From positions 186,001 to 250,000 of the forward strand of contig JAJZUW010000003.1 in assembly GCA_021845925.1 (NCBI GenBank): a stretch of DNA of 64,000 nucleotides. The letters run 5' to 3'. Source of the stretch: Pseudomonadota bacterium (lineage in GTDB: Bacteria > Pseudomonadota > Gammaproteobacteria > Burkholderiales > Sulfuriferulaceae). Shown here in pieces: positions 1 through 9,647 of the stretch; position 1 is the stretch's first letter; each line of letters opens with the position of its first letter. The translations under genes were made by a program, and so were the position numbers. The notes under the pieces were generated by a model. That model saw only the letters and a program-made list of their open reading frames with translations. It ran no database searches and had not been told where the DNA came from.

Positions 1-1337
1 CGCTGCCAGCCCGAGGCATTTGCCGGCAGCGGATCGATGGCTTGCCAGGCCACGCCGGACAGAATCAGCAGGGCGGACCAGAGCAGCATCCGGATCTCGG
101 CCGGCAGCAGCGGGCTGATCAGCCAGATGGCCATACCCAGCATCAGCACGCCAAACAACTGGCGAATGCCATTCATCCAGGCGCCGGCGCGCGGCAGAAT
201 GGCGCCGGACGTCAGACCAATCAGCAACAGCGGTGCGCCCATGCCGAGCGCCAGAAAAAACAGGGCACTGCCACCCAGCCAGAGGTCGCCGGTACGTGCG
301 ATCCAGGCCAGGGCGGCAGCCAGGGGCGGCGCGACGCATGGGCCGACAATCAATGCCGACAGCGCACCCATGGCAAACGTGCCGAGCAGATGGCCGCCCT
401 GGAACCGGTTGCTGAGTACGGTGAACCGGGTTTGCAGGCTGGCCGGCAACTGGAATTCGTACAGGCCGAACATCGACAGCGAGAACACGACAAACAGCAG
501 GGAAACCACGCCGAGTACCAGCGGACTTTGCAAACTGTTGGACAGCAGGGTGCCGGACAACGCTGCAGCCATGCCGGCCAGTGTGTAGGTGATTGCCATG
601 CCGGCAACGTAAGCCACGGACAACATGAACGAGCCCAGACGGGAATGCTGGTTCTGGCCCACAATGATGCCGGAGAGAATGGGAATCATCGGAAATACGC
701 AGGGGGTCAGGGATAGCAGCAGACCGGCGCTGAAGAAGGCAGCCAGGACCGTCAGCAGGGAACCGCTGCCGAGTATGCCAGCAATGCCGGTGGCGGAGCC
801 TGGTTGGGTCGTGCTGGCGGATACTGGTGTTGCGGTAGGTGCAGCTGGTGCCGTTGGTGCTTGGGCGGTTGCGGTTGCGGCTGCGGTTGCGGTTGCGGTT
901 GCGGCTGCGGCTGCGGTTGCGGCTGCGGCTGTGTCTGCAAACTGGCTATGATAATGAATCGGGGCATAGCAGATGCCTTGTTCGGAACAGCCTTGCGCCG
1001 TGACATCCAGCGTCACCGGCTGGTTGCCCTGACGGGTAAACGGCAGCACCACCGACAACTGGTGGTGAAAAATGGTCTCGCGACCCAGCACCGGATCGTC
1101 ACGCAGCTCGCCGGGGGGAATCACCGGTGTGCCGGCAGTGGCGCCATGCAGCGTGAATTGCAGCTTGTCGCGGTACAGATAGCATTTGTCGGCGATTTTC
1201 CAGGACACTTCAATATGACTGGCGTCAGTCATGTGTGCCGAATAGACGAATGCCTGAGCCGGATCAAGAAAACTGTCGGCCAGTGCTGGCTGGTGCCAGA
1301 ACAGGACAAGCAGGCAGAAAAGTCGCCAGATGCGCAT
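1..1337 (-). CDS. dsbD: DsbD thiol:disulfide interchange protein, partial (C-terminus off the left edge)
   Basis: Inner-membrane protein that carries electrons from cytoplasmic thioredoxin to periplasmic DsbC/DsbE-type proteins. The reading frame starts with MRIWRLF at 1337 and is still open at base 1. After a signal peptide (about residues 1-21) comes the periplasmic alpha domain with its cysteines in QGCSEQGIC, then an Ala/Thr-rich linker, then the transmembrane domain. That domain contains LTPCVFPM and GPCVAPP, which match the two membrane cysteines of the family. The C-terminal thioredoxin-like gamma domain should lie beyond the window edge. A perfect minus-strand -10 box (TATAAT) lies at 1402-1397. 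The family call is firm; completeness cannot be judged. A dsbC gene lies about 12 kb away. Confidence 0.9.
   Translation of the reverse strand, partial: MRIWRLFCLLVLFWHQPALADSFLDPAQAFVYSAHMTDASHIEVSWKIADKCYLYRDKLQFTLHGATAGTPVIPPGELRDDPVLGRETIFHHQLSVVLPFTRQGNQPVTLDVTAQGCSEQGICYAPIHYHSQFADTAAAATAAAAATATATAAATATAQAPTAPAAPTATPVSASTTQPGSATGIAGILGSGSLLTVLAAFFSAGLLLSLTPCVFPMIPILSGIIVGQNQHSRLGSFMLSVAYVAGMAITYTLAGMAAALSGTLLSNSLQSPLVLGVVSLLFVVFSLSMFGLYEFQLPASLQTRFTVLSNRFQGGHLLGTFAMGALSALIVGPCVAPPLAAALAWIARTGDLWLGGSALFFLALGMGAPLLLIGLTSGAILPRAGAWMNGIRQLFGVLMLGMAIWLISPLLPAEIRMLLWSALLILSGVAWQAIDPLPANASGWQ
866..937. repeat. Hexanucleotide repeat array inside dsbD
   Basis: About a dozen imperfect copies of GGTTGC or GGCTGC stand in tandem. 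On the coding strand they read as alternating GCA/GCC/ACC codons and give an Ala/Thr linker between the periplasmic and membrane domains of DsbD. Each unit is six bases, so a gain or loss changes linker length by two residues without a frameshift. Confidence 0.85.
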
Positions 1338-1540
1338 GCGGAAATCTCCAGAAACCGTTGTGATGGCAGACGGTGGTCAGGGCCATAAAATTCCCTATTA
1401 TAGATGCTTCGGCACGACAAAGATTCTCTCATCCCGTCGGGCCGTCGTCGTGATTGTGCAGGATTTGATCAGGGGGTGCCTGAAAGGTTCGCGACATCCG
1501 CTCCGGCTGGCGCAGACTCCCGAAGCGGATGCGTACGGGC

Positions 1541-1546
1541 TATAAT
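1541..1546 (+). promoter_or_regulatory. Probable -10 box of glmU
   Basis: A perfect TATAAT lies 33 bases before the glmU start. No good -35 hexamer is visible 16-18 bases upstream, so only the -10 is supported. The rest of the 240-base gap between the divergent dsbD and glmU genes shows nothing else clear. Confidence 0.5.
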
Positions 1547-1578
1547 AGGGCGCGCGAACACCATAACAAGGATCTGTC

Positions 1579-2952
1579 ATGAGCAATGCTCCGGATGTCA
1601 TCATTCTGGCCGCCGGCAAGGGGACCCGCATGCATTCGGTACAACCGAAGGTCATGCACCAGATCGCCGGCAAACCGATGCTGCAGTATGTGCTCGAGAC
1701 CGCTGCCGATCTGGATGCCACAACCATTTCGGTGGTGTATGGCCATGGTGGAGAACATGTTCCGCAGGCGTTTGCCGGCTGGGATGTCCGCTGGGTACGG
1801 CAGGACGAGCAGCTGGGGACAGGTCACGCAGCCCTGCAGGCCTTGCCGCATATTGGTGGTGACGGGGTGACGCTGGTGCTGTATGGCGATGTTCCCCTGC
1901 TGCAGGTCGAAACCCTGCGGCGACTGGTGACGCTGAGTCAGGGCGACCGTCTGGCAATTCTGACCCTGATGCTGGATGAGCCGGCCGGATATGGACGGAT
2001 CGTGCGCAATGACAATGGCAATATTGCCTGTATCGTCGAGGAAAAGGATGCCACGGATGACCAGAAACGCATCCGGGAAATCAACACCGGCGTCATGGCA
2101 ATTCCGTCCGCTGCCTTGCGGCGCTGGTTGCCGGCGTTGGAAAACCGCAACCGGCAGGCCGAATACTATCTCACCGATATCGTCCGGCTGGCGGCCGCCG
2201 AAGGTGTCGGCATCGTGAGCCTGCAACCAGACGATGAAAACGAGGTGCTCGGCATCAATGACCGTCGTCAGCTGGCTCAGGCCGAACGCGCGGTGCAACA
2301 GCGCACGGCAAACCGTTTGCTGCTGGAAGGCGTCACCCTGCTGGACCCCGCGCGCACGGATGTGCGAGGTCAGCTGACCTGTGGTTATGATGTCAGCATC
2401 GATATCGGCTGCGTTTTTCTGGGGCAGGTCGAACTGGGCGACCGCGTGCAGGTAGGGCCGTACTGTGTGCTCAAGGATGTGGTGGTGCGGGACGACACGG
2501 TGATTGCGGCGTTTTCACACCTGGATGGGGCGGAAATCGGTGAAAACACGCGCATTGGCCCGTTTGCGCGGCTGCGTCCCGGCACGCGGCTGGCAGCCGG
2601 CGTTCACATCGGCAATTTTGTTGAAATCAAAAACAGCCAGGTCGAATACGACAGCAAGATCAATCATTTGTCCTATGTTGGCGACAGCGTGGTCGGCCAC
2701 ACGGTCAATATTGGCGCCGGTACCATTACGGTTAACTATGACGGCGTGAACAAGAATCGCACCATCATTGGCAATGACGTGTTTGTCGGTTCCGGCAGTG
2801 AACTGATTGCTCCCCTGACGATAGGCGATGGCGCAACCATTGCGGCCGGCTCGACCATTACCCATGACGCCCCGGCGGGCAAACTGACGATTGCGCGGGA
2901 ACGGCAGGTGACCCATCCGACCTGGACGCGTCCGCAAAGGAAGGCGAAATAA
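1579..2952 (+). CDS. glmU: Bifunctional GlmU: GlcNAc-1-phosphate uridyltransferase / glucosamine-1-phosphate acetyltransferase
   Basis: Makes UDP-GlcNAc for peptidoglycan and LPS in the cytoplasm: it acetylates glucosamine-1-phosphate, then transfers UMP. The 457-residue length is normal. The N-terminal uridyltransferase domain has the nucleotide-binding loop LAAGKGTRM at about residues 11-19, and YGDVPLL marks the metal site. From about residue 250 the C-terminal half is a left-handed beta-helix of hexapeptide repeats, with the acetyltransferase segment around [14 protein letters not shown]. The start is preceded by AAGGA. glmS follows after two bases, so the two consecutive steps of the pathway are probably co-transcribed. 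Confidence 0.97.
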   Translation: MSNAPDVIILAAGKGTRMHSVQPKVMHQIAGKPMLQYVLETAADLDATTISVVYGHGGEHVPQAFAGWDVRWVRQDEQLGTGHAALQALPHIGGDGVTLVLYGDVPLLQVETLRRLVTLSQGDRLAILTLMLDEPAGYGRIVRNDNGNIACIVEEKDATDDQKRIREINTGVMAIPSAALRRWLPALENRNRQAEYYLTDIVRLAAAEGVGIVSLQPDDENEVLGINDRRQLAQAERAVQQRTANRLLLEGVTLLDPARTDVRGQLTCGYDVSIDIGCVFLGQVELGDRVQVGPYCVLKDVVVRDDTVIAAFSHLDGAEIGENTRIGPFARLRPGTRLAAGVHIGNFVEIKNSQVEYDSKINHLSYVGDSVVGHTVNIGAGTITVNYDGVNKNRTIIGNDVFVGSGSELIAPLTIGDGATIAAGSTITHDAPAGKLTIARERQVTHPTWTRPQRKAK

Positions 2953-2954
2953 CG

Positions 2955-4784
2955 ATGTGCGGTGTTATCGGGGCGGTGGCCCAACGCAATGTGGTACCCA
3001 TTTTGCTGGAAGGCTTGCGGCGGCTGGAATACCGTGGTTATGATTCGGCCGGATTGGCGGTGGTCAATGGCGGACTGCGCCGGTTGCGTAGCGTTGGGAG
3101 AGTGGCCGGTTTGGCAGATGCGGCTCGCCAGGCGGCATTGCACGGGGAATGGGGCATCGCGCATACCCGGTGGGCAACCCATGGCGGGCCCAGCGAAGCC
3201 AACGCACATCCACATGCCAGTCATGACCGGGTTGCCGTGGTCCACAACGGCATCATTGAAAACCACAGCAGTCTGCGCGGAGAATTGCAGGCGCTGGGAT
3301 ATGAATTCCGCTCGGAGACCGATACTGAAGTCATCGCCCATCTGGTGCACCACTATCTGACCCAGAATGACGACCTGGCCGAGGCCACCCGCCTGACGGT
3401 GGCGCGTCTGCAGGGCACATACGCCATCCTGGTGCTGGACCGGGAGACGCCTCATCGTCTGCTGTGCGCGCGACACGGCAGCCCGCTGCTGATCGGTCTG
3501 GGGATCGAAGAAAACTTTGTTGCTTCGGATGTGTCGGCTCTGTTGCCGGTGACACAGCGCATGATCTATCTTGAAGATGACGACATTGCCGATTTGGGTC
3601 TGCTGTCGATCACGGTTACCGACCGGACTGGCCGTCCAGTGCAAAGACCGGCCGTGCAATCCGAAATGTCTGCCGAAATGGCTGAACTGGGCCCCTGGCG
3701 GCATTTCATGCAGAAGGAAATCCATGAGCAGCCACGTGCATTGACCGATACCTTGCAGGATGCCCTGATGGGCGAACATCTGCAGGCAGGCATGTTCGGA
3801 CCCGAGGCGGAAGACTGTCTGTCCCGTTGCCAGAGCGTACTGTTGCTTGCCTGCGGCACCAGTTACCATGCTGCACTGGTGGCAGGTTACTGGATCGAGG
3901 CATTGGCCGGCTTGCCATGCAAGGTTGAAATTGCCAGCGAATACCGTTACCGCGACAGCGTGGCCAATCCGCAGGCGCTGGTGGTGACGCTGTCGCAATC
4001 CGGAGAAACTGCCGACACGCTGGCTGCTTTACGCCATGCGCAAATGCTCGGACATGACATGACGCTTTGTATCTGCAATGTGCCCGAATCGTCGCTCGTA
4101 CGCGCTTCGCGGATGCGATTTATTACCCGCGCCGGTCCTGAAGTGGGCGTTGCATCGACCAAGGCATTTACCACCCAGTTGGCTTCGCTGTTCCTGCTCA
4201 CCCTGCTGCTGGCGCGTCTGCACGGACGCCTGTCGCCCGAACGGGAAAGCCAGTTCATGCACGATTTGCGCGCGCTGCCGGAGGCGGTTCGCCAGGTACT
4301 GGAGCTGGAGCCGGCTGTCAGTGAGTGGGCCGCCCGGTTTACCAGCAAACAGCACGCATTGTTTCTGGGTCGCGGGGTGCATTATCCGATTGCCCTCGAG
4401 GGTGCCCTCAAGCTGAAAGAAATCTCTTATATCCACGCCGAAGCCTATCCGGCTGGCGAGCTCAAGCACGGCCCGCTGGCGCTGGTGGACAGCGAAATGC
4501 CGGTCGTGGCCATCGCGCCGAACGACCAGTTGCTGGAAAAACTGAAATCCAATCTGCATGAAGTGGATGCCCGTGGCGGCGAACTGTATGTCTTCACCGA
4601 TGCAGATACCCATGTCGTCGAGGGTGCGGCAATGCATCAGATTCAACTGGCCGCGCATGCGGGCTGGCTGTCACCGATCCTGCACACCATTCCATTGCAG
4701 CTGCTGGCTTATCATGCCGCGCTGCAAAAGGGCACCGATGTTGACAAGCCGCGCAATCTGGCCAAATCGGTGACTGTCGAATGA
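2955..4784 (+). CDS. glmS: GlmS, glutamine-fructose-6-phosphate aminotransferase (isomerizing)
   Basis: First step of amino-sugar synthesis: fructose-6-phosphate plus glutamine gives glucosamine-6-phosphate. It begins MCGVIGAV, so removal of Met exposes the catalytic Cys of the N-terminal amidotransferase domain. RGYDSAGL and [13 protein letters not shown] are typical of that domain. Two SIS domains follow, with CGTSYHAA and SQSGETADT in the first. The C-terminus ends in the usual KSVTVE. The length (609) is standard. It lies two bases after glmU, and its stop overlaps the queD start by four bases (ATGA). Confidence 0.97.
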   Translation: MCGVIGAVAQRNVVPILLEGLRRLEYRGYDSAGLAVVNGGLRRLRSVGRVAGLADAARQAALHGEWGIAHTRWATHGGPSEANAHPHASHDRVAVVHNGIIENHSSLRGELQALGYEFRSETDTEVIAHLVHHYLTQNDDLAEATRLTVARLQGTYAILVLDRETPHRLLCARHGSPLLIGLGIEENFVASDVSALLPVTQRMIYLEDDDIADLGLLSITVTDRTGRPVQRPAVQSEMSAEMAELGPWRHFMQKEIHEQPRALTDTLQDALMGEHLQAGMFGPEAEDCLSRCQSVLLLACGTSYHAALVAGYWIEALAGLPCKVEIASEYRYRDSVANPQALVVTLSQSGETADTLAALRHAQMLGHDMTLCICNVPESSLVRASRMRFITRAGPEVGVASTKAFTTQLASLFLLTLLLARLHGRLSPERESQFMHDLRALPEAVRQVLELEPAVSEWAARFTSKQHALFLGRGVHYPIALEGALKLKEISYIHAEAYPAGELKHGPLALVDSEMPVVAIAPNDQLLEKLKSNLHEVDARGGELYVFTDADTHVVEGAAMHQIQLAAHAGWLSPILHTIPLQLLAYHAALQKGTDVDKPRNLAKSVTVE

Positions 4785-5206
4785 GCCGCATCAGCGCCAG
4801 CCGTTATCACGATATCAGTTGCGGTCATGTTGTGTTCGGCCATGAACACAAATGCCGCCATTTGCACGGACACAATTACCGGGTGCATTTCCGGGTATCC
4901 GGCGAGCGCGACGCCATCGGCCGGGTGCTCGATTTCGGCGTCATCAAAAGCCAGTTGTGCCAATGGCTGGAAACGCACTGGGATCATCGTTTTCTGGTCT
5001 GGCAGGAACATCCGATGGCGGCTGCCTTGCAGGCGGTGGACAACGCTGGCGTGCTGCTGGTGCCCTTCAACCCGACAGCAGAAAACATGGCGTGCTATCT
5101 GCTGGAAGAAATCGGACCGCGACAGCTGGCCGGTTTTCCGGTGCGGCTGGATCAGGTGATTGTGGAAGAAACGGCCAAATGCAGTGCGCAGGCAAATCAT
5201 GACTGA
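4781..5206 (+). CDS. queD: 6-pyruvoyl-tetrahydropterin synthase / QueD family
   Basis: Small (141 residues) T-fold enzyme. In bacteria this family usually converts dihydroneopterin triphosphate to 6-carboxytetrahydropterin for queuosine or other deazapurines. The zinc histidines are in SCGHVVFGH and HLHGHNY, and a catalytic-type Cys is in [16 protein letters not shown] and the DHRFL segment are also typical. The start overlaps the glmS stop (ATGA), suggesting translational coupling. No other queuosine gene is visible here, so the exact product (QueD or a pterin-pathway relative) is open. Confidence 0.85.
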   Translation: MSRISASRYHDISCGHVVFGHEHKCRHLHGHNYRVHFRVSGERDAIGRVLDFGVIKSQLCQWLETHWDHRFLVWQEHPMAAALQAVDNAGVLLVPFNPTAENMACYLLEEIGPRQLAGFPVRLDQVIVEETAKCSAQANHD

Positions 5207-6554
5207 TGGCCATGGCAAACGGGCTGTTGTTCTGGGCGCCAGCATCGCCGGCTTGTTGGCCGCACGGGTGCTGGGCAGGCATTTCGGGCAGGTTCTGGTT
5301 CTGGAACGCGATGAGCTGCCGGCGGACACGAGCCCAGGCCCCAGGCCCGGTACGGCGCAGGGACATCATGCCCATGTCCTGTTGCGACGGGGTTTGTCCG
5401 GCATGGAAGCCCTGCTGCCGGGGTTTGTCGAACGTCTGACCAGCAGTGGCGCGGTTTTGCTGGATGCAGGACGGGACTGGGCGGCAGTGTTTCCGCAAGG
5501 AGACTTTCCGAGGTTTGATGCCGGACTGGAATTCATTTGCGCCAGTCGCTGGCTGATGGAGCATGCGGTTCGGAATCTGGTGCTGGCCCAGCATGACAAC
5601 ATCGTGGTGCGGGATCATTGCCAGGTGTTGTCGGTGGCATTGTCAGCCACGCAGGCGCCCCGGATCAGGATTGAAGACCGGCAAACCCGCATCCGGGAGG
5701 AGCTGGTTGCCGATCTGGTGATCGATGCGACCGGCCGGAACAGCGCCGCTGAAAAATGGTTGGCGCAAAGCGGGTTCGGGCCGGTCGCTACCCACCTGAC
5801 CAAGCCGCTGCTCGGCTATGCAACCTGTGTGTATGAAGGCATCGAATCTGTTGGTGATGCCAGGGCAGCCCTCGTCATGGCGCGCGATCCTGACATGCCG
5901 CGTGGCGGTGTGTTATTTCCGGTGGAGGGTAACCGCCATATCTGCACCCTGTATGGGTTCGGAGATCATCCGCCGACCGGCGATCTGCAGGGTTATCTGG
6001 ATTTTGCGGCCAGTTTGCGATCCGATATCATTTTTCAGGCCATTCGGCACGCCAGACCGGTGCAGGAACTCAAGTCCTTCCGCAAGGATGAGTCGGTCTT
6101 CCGTGACTATGCTGCCCGGCAGACCGGCTGGCCAGCCGGTTTTCTGGTGACCGGGGATGCAGTTGCGTCCATCAATCCCATTTATGGACAGGGAATGACC
6201 AGTGCCGTGCTGGCGGCAGAAAACCTGGATCGCCTGCTGCAGCGTGACATGACAGCGGGCTGGTCGCGGGCCGCACAGCGCGCCATTGTTGACGCCATGC
6301 GCAAGGCCTGGAAAATTGCCGCCAGTGAAGACCTGCGCTGGCCAGAACCGGGCCAGCAAGCGGATATGGCGACGCGGCTCAATCACCGGATTGCCGATGC
6401 CATTGGCCGCGCGGCAAGCGTGGACAGGCAAGTGACCATGGCTTACATGCAGGTGCTGCACATGTTGCAACCACCCGAATCGATGCTGATGCCGTCAATG
6501 CTGTTTCGCATCTGGCGCGGTTCGCGACGCGTCAGATACGCCGCATCCGCCTAG
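5199..6554 (+). CDS. FAD-dependent oxidoreductase of the monooxygenase/halogenase-like fold
   Basis: A 451-residue flavoprotein. The N-terminal VVLGASIAGLLAARVLG is a Rossmann FAD-binding loop (GxGxxG variant with Ala/Ser), LVIDATGRNS is the second flavin motif, and FLVTGDAVASINPIYGQGM is the GD motif that contacts the FAD ribityl chain. These place it with PHBH-type hydroxylases, halogenases and geranylgeranyl-reductase relatives, but no substrate motif is recognisable. I chose the ATG at 5199, which overlaps the queD stop, over an upstream start at 5160 that would run deep into queD. It is the last gene of the glmU-glmS-queD run. Function unknown. Confidence 0.75.
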   Translation: MTDGHGKRAVVLGASIAGLLAARVLGRHFGQVLVLERDELPADTSPGPRPGTAQGHHAHVLLRRGLSGMEALLPGFVERLTSSGAVLLDAGRDWAAVFPQGDFPRFDAGLEFICASRWLMEHAVRNLVLAQHDNIVVRDHCQVLSVALSATQAPRIRIEDRQTRIREELVADLVIDATGRNSAAEKWLAQSGFGPVATHLTKPLLGYATCVYEGIESVGDARAALVMARDPDMPRGGVLFPVEGNRHICTLYGFGDHPPTGDLQGYLDFAASLRSDIIFQAIRHARPVQELKSFRKDESVFRDYAARQTGWPAGFLVTGDAVASINPIYGQGMTSAVLAAENLDRLLQRDMTAGWSRAAQRAIVDAMRKAWKIAASEDLRWPEPGQQADMATRLNHRIADAIGRAASVDRQVTMAYMQVLHMLQPPESMLMPSMLFRIWRGSRRVRYAASA

Positions 6555-6584
6555 TCCTGGCGTTTGCAGGGACACCCGCGCACG

Positions 6585-6968
6585 TCAGTCTGCGTCGACG
6601 ATCATTTTGCCAAACGGAAAAAATGATAGCTGGGCCAGCTTGATGTGCTGCCAGGCAAACGGAATGCCGATGAGGGTGACGGCAAGGGCGACAGCGGCCA
6701 GCAAATGGGCCAGCGCCAGCCACCAGCCCGCCAGCACAGCCCAGACCAGGTTGCCCAGCGCGCTGCTGGCCTGTCCGAGGCTGCTTTCCGGTTGGTCCAC
6801 GATCTGGCGGCCAAACGGCCACAGGGTGAATGCCCCGATGCGAAAGGCAGCCACGGCCCATGGCAGGCCAATGATGGTGATGGCGGCCAGCAGTCCGGCA
6901 AGGAACCAGGCCAGCGCCGACACAAAACCGCCGAAGACAAACCAGATCAGATTGGCCAGTGTACGCAT
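6585..6968 (-). CDS. yccF: YccF-family inner-membrane protein
   Basis: A 127-residue hydrophobic protein with two similar halves, each holding a membrane hairpin followed by a short polar stretch (LWPFGRQIVD in the first, FFPFGKMIVD at the end). This duplicated LIWFVFGG / GLPWAVA / PFG pattern is characteristic of YccF (DUF307). The biological role is not established. It lies downstream of the sox terminator on the same strand, so it probably has its own transcription. Confidence 0.85.
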   Translation of the reverse strand: MRTLANLIWFVFGGFVSALAWFLAGLLAAITIIGLPWAVAAFRIGAFTLWPFGRQIVDQPESSLGQASSALGNLVWAVLAGWWLALAHLLAAVALAVTLIGIPFAWQHIKLAQLSFFPFGKMIVDAD

Positions 6969-6980
6969 GGTGTTTACCCG

Positions 6981-7004
6981 AAAAAACCCCCGCGATGGCG
7001 GGGG
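6981..7004 (-). terminator. Rho-independent terminator of the sox operon
   Basis: On the minus strand a 7-bp GC stem (CCCCCGC / GCGGGGG, bases 6987-6993 and 6998-7004) with a 4-base loop is followed by six T residues (6986-6981). It lies 50 bases after the soxB stop, with no competing gene between, and closes the sigma/anti-sigma/soxYZB unit. Confidence 0.9.
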
Positions 7005-7054
7005 CGCTGGAGTGCATCATACCTGTTCATGCTGCCTTGTGGGCAACATGGTGG

Positions 7055-8782
7055 TTATTTTGCACAGCTGACAATGCCATGATTGCCTTCGACACCAATC
7101 AGGCTCGGTGTTAGTGGTTTGACGTTGCGAATGGTCTTCTGGTCGCGCAGCCAGCCGGCCACCACGTCCCAGATGGGTTCGCCCTGGGCACTGGCCGACA
7201 TTGGCGCCCAGCCGGCCACCTTGTACTTTTTGCTGGCGTCGATGGGTTTGCCGTGCAGCCGCATGTTGCTGATACGGTTGCCCATGCTGGCATTGGGCGT
7301 GCAGCTGTATTCCAGACCACCGACCCGCACCATGTCGCCGCCCTGTTGCCGGTAAGGATCCGGGTTGAACAGGTTGTCGCACACGTCTTCCATGATTCCC
7401 TTGATCTGGGCGCCGGTCATCATGTTGACTGTGGTGGCCGGATAGGTGATCGCGGTCTGGTCCATCAGATGTTCCATGGTGATGTGTTCGCCAGGCAGCA
7501 GGGTGGTTCCCCAGCGGAATCCTGGCGAAAAACCGATTTCGGCATCCTTGCTGGCCATCAGCGCATCCAGGATGACCTGGTCGAAGCTGCCGTTGAAATT
7601 GCCGCGACGGAACAGGGTATCTTCGGTCAGGGCCAGTTTTTCCTGCAGTTTGTCCAGATAGGGCGCGCGCGACTTGTCGATCAGTTGCGCCATTTCGGCA
7701 TCCGGCTTGAGCAGGTTGGCAAACACCGGCACCAGCTTGTAGCGGTAATCCTGGATCTTGCCATTGCGCACGTCGAAATCCAGCACGCCAACAAATTTGC
7801 CATTCGAACCGGCATTGGTGACCAGGGTCTGGCCGCCACTGTTTTTGACAATGGTCGGCGAGGGTACGCCATCATGGGTATGACCACCCAGAATGGCATC
7901 CATGCCATGCACCCGGCTGGCCAGTTTCAGATCGGTGTCCATGCCGTTGTGCGACAGCAGCACCACCACCTGAGCACCCTTGCCGCGCACTTCGTCGACC
8001 ATTGTTTGCAGGTGGTCTTCCTGAATGCCGAACGTCCAGTCGGGTATAAAGTGGCTCGGATTGGCAATCGGCGTGTAAGGAAAGGCCTGGCCAATGATGG
8101 CCACCTTGACCCCGTTGATGTCTCTCAGGCTGTAAGGCTTGAATACCGGATCGCCGAAATCGTTGGTGACCACATTCTGGGCCAGGAACTCGATGTGGCC
8201 TTTCAGTTCGTTGTTGACCAGCGATTGCACCCGGTCTGCACCCAGCGTGAACTCCCAGTGTGCCGTCATGATATCCACGCCGAGCAGTTTGCAGGCATCA
8301 ACCATGTCCTGTCCCTGGGTCCACAGCGTAGTGGCAGATCCCTGCCAGGTATCGCCGCCATCCAGCAGCAGGCTGCCCGGCCGGCTGGCGCGCAACTGCT
8401 TGATCAGGGTGGCAAGATGGGCAAAGCCGCCAACCTTGCCGTAAACGCGGGCGGCCTGGTTGAAGTCCAGGCAAGTCAATGCATAGGCATCCCGGCTGTG
8501 GGCAGGAATGCCAAAATGCCGGAGTAAATACTCCCCAGTCAGATGTGGTGGCTGGTTGAAGCTGCCACCGACGCCGATGTTGATCGATGGTTCACGGAAC
8601 CAGACCGGCATCAGTTGGGCATGGGTGTCAGTGATGTGCAACAGGGACACGTTGCCGAAGGCCGGGATCTGGTAAAACTGATTGTCTTCGGCGGCGGACA
8701 GCGCGCTTCGGCTGTCGAGCGCGAAGCCGGCGGCCGAGGCGGCAGCCAGCATCTGGAGAAACTCACGGCGACTGAGAGACAT
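7055..8782 (-). CDS. soxB: SoxB, periplasmic sulfate thiohydrolase of the Sox system
   Basis: SoxB hydrolyses the terminal sulfonate from thiosulfate bound to the SoxY cysteine, releasing sulfate; it is a dimanganese enzyme of the 5'-nucleotidase fold. HITDTHAQL (metal site), GGDTWQGSATT and GGHTHDGVP are visible. The 575-residue protein starts with a Tat-type leader (SRREFLQMLAAASAAGFAL), as expected for export after folding. I chose the start at 8782 because GGAGG stands eight bases before it; an upstream start at 8830 would lie inside soxZ. It is the last gene of the sox operon. soxAX and soxCD are not in the window. Confidence 0.96.
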   Translation of the reverse strand: MSLSRREFLQMLAAASAAGFALDSRSALSAAEDNQFYQIPAFGNVSLLHITDTHAQLMPVWFREPSINIGVGGSFNQPPHLTGEYLLRHFGIPAHSRDAYALTCLDFNQAARVYGKVGGFAHLATLIKQLRASRPGSLLLDGGDTWQGSATTLWTQGQDMVDACKLLGVDIMTAHWEFTLGADRVQSLVNNELKGHIEFLAQNVVTNDFGDPVFKPYSLRDINGVKVAIIGQAFPYTPIANPSHFIPDWTFGIQEDHLQTMVDEVRGKGAQVVVLLSHNGMDTDLKLASRVHGMDAILGGHTHDGVPSPTIVKNSGGQTLVTNAGSNGKFVGVLDFDVRNGKIQDYRYKLVPVFANLLKPDAEMAQLIDKSRAPYLDKLQEKLALTEDTLFRRGNFNGSFDQVILDALMASKDAEIGFSPGFRWGTTLLPGEHITMEHLMDQTAITYPATTVNMMTGAQIKGIMEDVCDNLFNPDPYRQQGGDMVRVGGLEYSCTPNASMGNRISNMRLHGKPIDASKKYKVAGWAPMSASAQGEPIWDVVAGWLRDQKTIRNVKPLTPSLIGVEGNHGIVSCAK

Positions 8783-8792
8783 GCGGCCTCCT

Positions 8793-9107
8793 TCAGGAAA
8801 GGGTGGTCTGACCGGCAAATTGTGTGCCAAGATTGTCGACGGCAGACACGCTGATGGTGTCGCCGGCCTTGGCGCCAGTGAGTTTCAGTTCCAGATACGG
8901 ATTTTTGGAAATGCCGATGCCCCATTGCGCCTGCATCACCGGTTTGCCATTGAGCGAGGCAGTGACCAGGTTGATGAAATGGGCGGGAATCAGTTGATGG
9001 GTGGCCGGGTCTTTCATCAGACCGGTATCCATTGGGTGGTGAATCAGAATCTTGACGTCTGCAATGCCATTGTCCAGCTTGGCGCGCATCATGATAGGTT
9101 GTGCCAT
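8793..9107 (-). CDS. soxZ: SoxZ, thiosulfate carrier-complex subunit
   Basis: SoxZ pairs with SoxY to form the periplasmic SoxYZ carrier that holds sulfur intermediates during thiosulfate oxidation. The 104-residue protein has the family pattern: RAKLDNGIADVKILIHHPMDTGL, then IPAHFI and a C-terminal immunoglobulin-like strand region (GDTISVSAVDNLG). It has no signal peptide, as is usual, because it is exported with SoxY. It stands between soxY (38 bases upstream) and soxB (10 bases downstream). Confidence 0.96.
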   Translation of the reverse strand: MAQPIMMRAKLDNGIADVKILIHHPMDTGLMKDPATHQLIPAHFINLVTASLNGKPVMQAQWGIGISKNPYLELKLTGAKAGDTISVSAVDNLGTQFAGQTTLS

Positions 9108-9145
9108 TTGGGTATCCTCGAATGTGGTAGTGGAATCAGATCAGA

Positions 9146-9616
9146 TCAGCCGCCGCAGCCGCCAGCGGTGACTTTGACCGATTTGGCGTTGATGTACACC
9201 TTGCCGCCCGCCTTGACAGCCACCTGCACCTGCGAAGTTTTGGCCATTTTGATGCGGGTGGATACAAACGGCATGGCTCCGGGCAGGAACTGGAATTCGG
9301 CGACCAGAGGATTCGGATTGTCCTGCGAGAAAATGGCGATCGAAGTGGTTCCCGGAATGTGGCTGGTGACTTCCACCGGAACCACGGCACCGTTTTCAGC
9401 AATGTCGGGCACTTTCAGTAGAATGTCGTTCGAGTGGGCAGCACCGGCGTAACCTGATTTTGCCATGGCATCAGCCATGTTTTTGGCGGTAAACGCTGCA
9501 CTGTTCCAGTCGGCGGCCAGGGCGCGGCCGATGTTGAGGAATCCGGTGGCAATCATGCCTCCGAGCAGGGCAAGTCTGGAGCCCTGTGTGAGAAATGCAC
9601 GGCGATCTTGTCTCAT
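9146..9616 (-). CDS. soxY: SoxY, sulfur-carrier subunit
   Basis: SoxY carries the thiosulfate-derived sulfur covalently on the Cys of its flexible C-terminal arm. The 156-residue protein ends in AGGCGG, so the carrier Cys is residue 154, as in all true SoxY. The N-terminus has a twin-arginine leader (RRAFLTQGSRLALLGG). It begins only 31 bases after the anti-sigma gene, with an AAGGAAC ribosome site, and no promoter fits in the gap. soxYZB are therefore probably read from the sigma-factor promoter. Confidence 0.96.
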   Translation of the reverse strand: MRQDRRAFLTQGSRLALLGGMIATGFLNIGRALAADWNSAAFTAKNMADAMAKSGYAGAAHSNDILLKVPDIAENGAVVPVEVTSHIPGTTSIAIFSQDNPNPLVAEFQFLPGAMPFVSTRIKMAKTSQVQVAVKAGGKVYINAKSVKVTAGGCGG

Positions 9617-9647
9617 GTTGTCTTGTTCCTTTTGGTCTGGTTGAAAA

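Noticed and set aside
866-937. Short tandem repeats as a possible CRISPR array
   Set aside because: Units are six bases with no spacers and lie in frame within dsbD.
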